NCBI RefSeq assembly: GCF_014651035.1
Contig: NZ_BMWC01000003.1
Location: 186,001 to 250,000 of the forward strand
Direction of reading: 5' to 3'
DNA: 64,000 bases
Source: Streptomyces lomondensis
GTDB taxonomy: Bacteria; Actinomycetota; Actinomycetes; Streptomycetales; Streptomycetaceae
The notes under the pieces are model-generated. The model was not told the DNA's origin and searched no databases. It saw nothing but the letters and a program-made list of their open reading frames with translations. Below, piece by piece: positions 63,015-64,000 of this stretch. The translations under genes and the position numbers were made by a program. Each line of letters begins with the position of its first letter. Position 1 is the stretch's first letter.

Positions 63015-63986
63015 ATGAAGCACACCGGACGTGCGTTCTGGATCGACTCGCCCGGGCGAGGCGCGATCCGGGACGTCGCCCTGCCGGACCCCGGCGAGGG
63101 CGAGGTGCTGGTCCGCACGCTGTTCTCCGGTGTGAGCCGCGGCACCGAGACGCTCGTCTTCCGCGGCGGCGTGCCCGTCAGCCAGCACACGGCCATGCGG
63201 GCACCGTTCCAGGAGGGCGACTTCCCGGGCCCCGTGAAGTACGGCTACCTCAACGTCGGCGTGGTGGAGGAGGGACCGGCCGCGCTCGCCGGCCGTACGG
63301 TGTTCTGCCTCTACCCGCACCAGACCCGCTACGTCGTGCCGGCGCGTGCCGTGACGCCCGTCCCGGACACCGTGCCCGCCGAACGGGCCGTGCTCGCCGG
63401 GACCGTGGAGACCGCCGTCAACGCCCTGTGGGACGCCGCGCCCCTGGTCGGCGACCGGATCGCGGTCGTCGGTGGCGGCATGGTCGGCTGCTCGGTGGCC
63501 GCGCTGCTCGCCCGGTTCCCCGGCGTCCGCGTCCAGTTGGTCGACGCCGACCCGGCCCGCGCGAAGGTCGCCGAGGCGCTCGGCGTCGGCTTCGCCACGC
63601 CCGAGAACGCCGCCGGGGACTGCGACCTGGTCGTGCACGCCAGCGCCACCGATCAGGGCCTGGCCCGGTCCCTGGAACTGCTCACCGCCGAAGGGACCGT
63701 CCTCGAACTGAGCTGGTACGGCGACCGGAAGGTCGGTGTGCCGCTCGGCGAGGCCTTCCACTCCCGGCGGCTCGTCATCCGCAGCAGCCAGGTCGGCACC
63801 GTCTCCCCGGCCCGCCCGAACCGCACCTACGCCGACCGGCTCGCCCTCGCCCTCGACCTGCTCGCGGATCCGGCGCTCGACGCCCTCGTCACCGGCGAGT
63901 CCGCCTTCGAGGACCTGCCGGACGTGCTGCCGAAGCTCGCCTCGGGCGAGATCCCGGCGTTGTGCCACCGCGTCCGCTACGCCTGA
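63015..63986 (+). CDS. MDR-family zinc-type dehydrogenase
   Basis: The 323-residue protein has a shortened GroES-like domain ([41 protein letters not shown]) and a Rossmann domain ([37 protein letters not shown]). The usual structural-zinc Cys cluster is missing and the catalytic-zinc ligands are not obvious. Related proteins occur beside CDP-alcohol transferases and pterin or glycosyltransferase genes in streptomycetes; the substrate is unknown. AGGAGG eight bases before ATG 63015 is the best ribosome site in the window. Confidence 0.88.
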   Translation: MKHTGRAFWIDSPGRGAIRDVALPDPGEGEVLVRTLFSGVSRGTETLVFRGGVPVSQHTAMRAPFQEGDFPGPVKYGYLNVGVVEEGPAALAGRTVFCLYPHQTRYVVPARAVTPVPDTVPAERAVLAGTVETAVNALWDAAPLVGDRIAVVGGGMVGCSVAALLARFPGVRVQLVDADPARAKVAEALGVGFATPENAAGDCDLVVHASATDQGLARSLELLTAEGTVLELSWYGDRKVGVPLGEAFHSRRLVIRSSQVGTVSPARPNRTYADRLALALDLLADPALDALVTGESAFEDLPDVLPKLASGEIPALCHRVRYA

Positions 63987-64000
63987 CCTGAGAAAAGACG

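Noticed and set aside
62145..63968. 607-codon open frame around the CDP-alcohol transferase
   Set aside because: The first half is antisense to the dehydrogenase at 63015. The GTG at 62906 has a good ribosome site and gives a family-sized protein.

Overview
The window is one contiguous piece of a high-GC actinomycete chromosome, almost certainly Streptomyces. Third codon positions are nearly all G or C, genes are packed with ATGA or GTGA stop/start overlaps, and GTG starts are common. The gene families are typical of the genus: a sugar ABC operon with a ROK regulator, MarR, GntR and HxlR regulators, DUF2254, a second EF-G, and a Tat-exported TIM-barrel protein. About 55 genes, one tRNA-Leu(GAG) and one decayed stretch (46589-47068) are supported. 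There are no insertion sequences, CRISPR arrays or rRNA.

Layout. (1) 1-1678: edge of a secreted-protein gene, then a divergent MDR oxidoreductase/MarR pair with three operator-like inverted repeats. (2) 1818-11817: an NAD-type formate dehydrogenase operon (PanE-like reductase, Mo subunit, NuoEF fusion, NuoG-like Fe-S subunit, FdhD). It diverges from an oxalate/formate-antiporter-like MFS gene, which overlaps a 46-residue membrane protein; a FabH-like synthase and a GntR regulator follow. (3) 12564-23678: ROK regulator, RbsA/RbsC/RbsB-like ABC importer, Gfo/Idh/MocA oxidoreductase, sugar isomerase, secreted sugar dehydrogenase and ThuA/DUF1080 lipoprotein. This looks like import and oxidation of a glycoside. 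(4) 23769-31746: a translationally coupled operon holding an inositol-phosphate-synthase homologue, a UbiA prenyltransferase and eboA, eboB, eboE and eboF-like genes. It is a variant of the ebo metabolite-trafficking cluster. A Tat-exported isomerase-like protein and a perfect 40-bp terminator palindrome end it. (5) 33036-43428: a second oxalate block with a second antiporter, an ADP-forming CoA ligase, formyl-CoA transferase and a ThDP decarboxylase. It diverges from sucC/sucD paralogues and an aldehyde dehydrogenase. (6) 43436-47068: a tandem-repeat array, DUF2254, tRNA-Leu, a drug-efflux-type MFS gene and gene remnants. (7) 47069-54789: a sigma-54-activator-like regulator divergent from a hydroxyquinol pathway (FAD monooxygenase, intradiol dioxygenase, maleylacetate reductase), then an NmrA-like protein and a YceI protein. 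The same TGTCTC-N5-GAGACA operator lies at both ends of this block. (8) 54890-63986: EF-G paralogue behind a small ORF and hairpin, an alpha/beta hydrolase, a CooC-like ATPase with a 130-residue partner, a family-5 solute-binding lipoprotein, RidA/HxlR, a CDP-alcohol phosphotransferase and an MDR dehydrogenase.

How they work together. Blocks 2 and 5 make up most of an oxalate-to-formate-to-CO2 route: antiport, CoA activation, decarboxylation and NAD-linked formate oxidation. A candidate reductive branch to glyoxylate goes through the PanE-like enzyme. A short motif around GTMGACGAA recurs upstream of the first antiporter, upstream of gntR, and between the decarboxylase and sucC, so one GntR regulon is plausible. 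Blocks 3 and 4 are co-oriented and may form one import/modification/trafficking unit whose substrate is unknown. All functions are inferred by reading the sequence; no database search was run.
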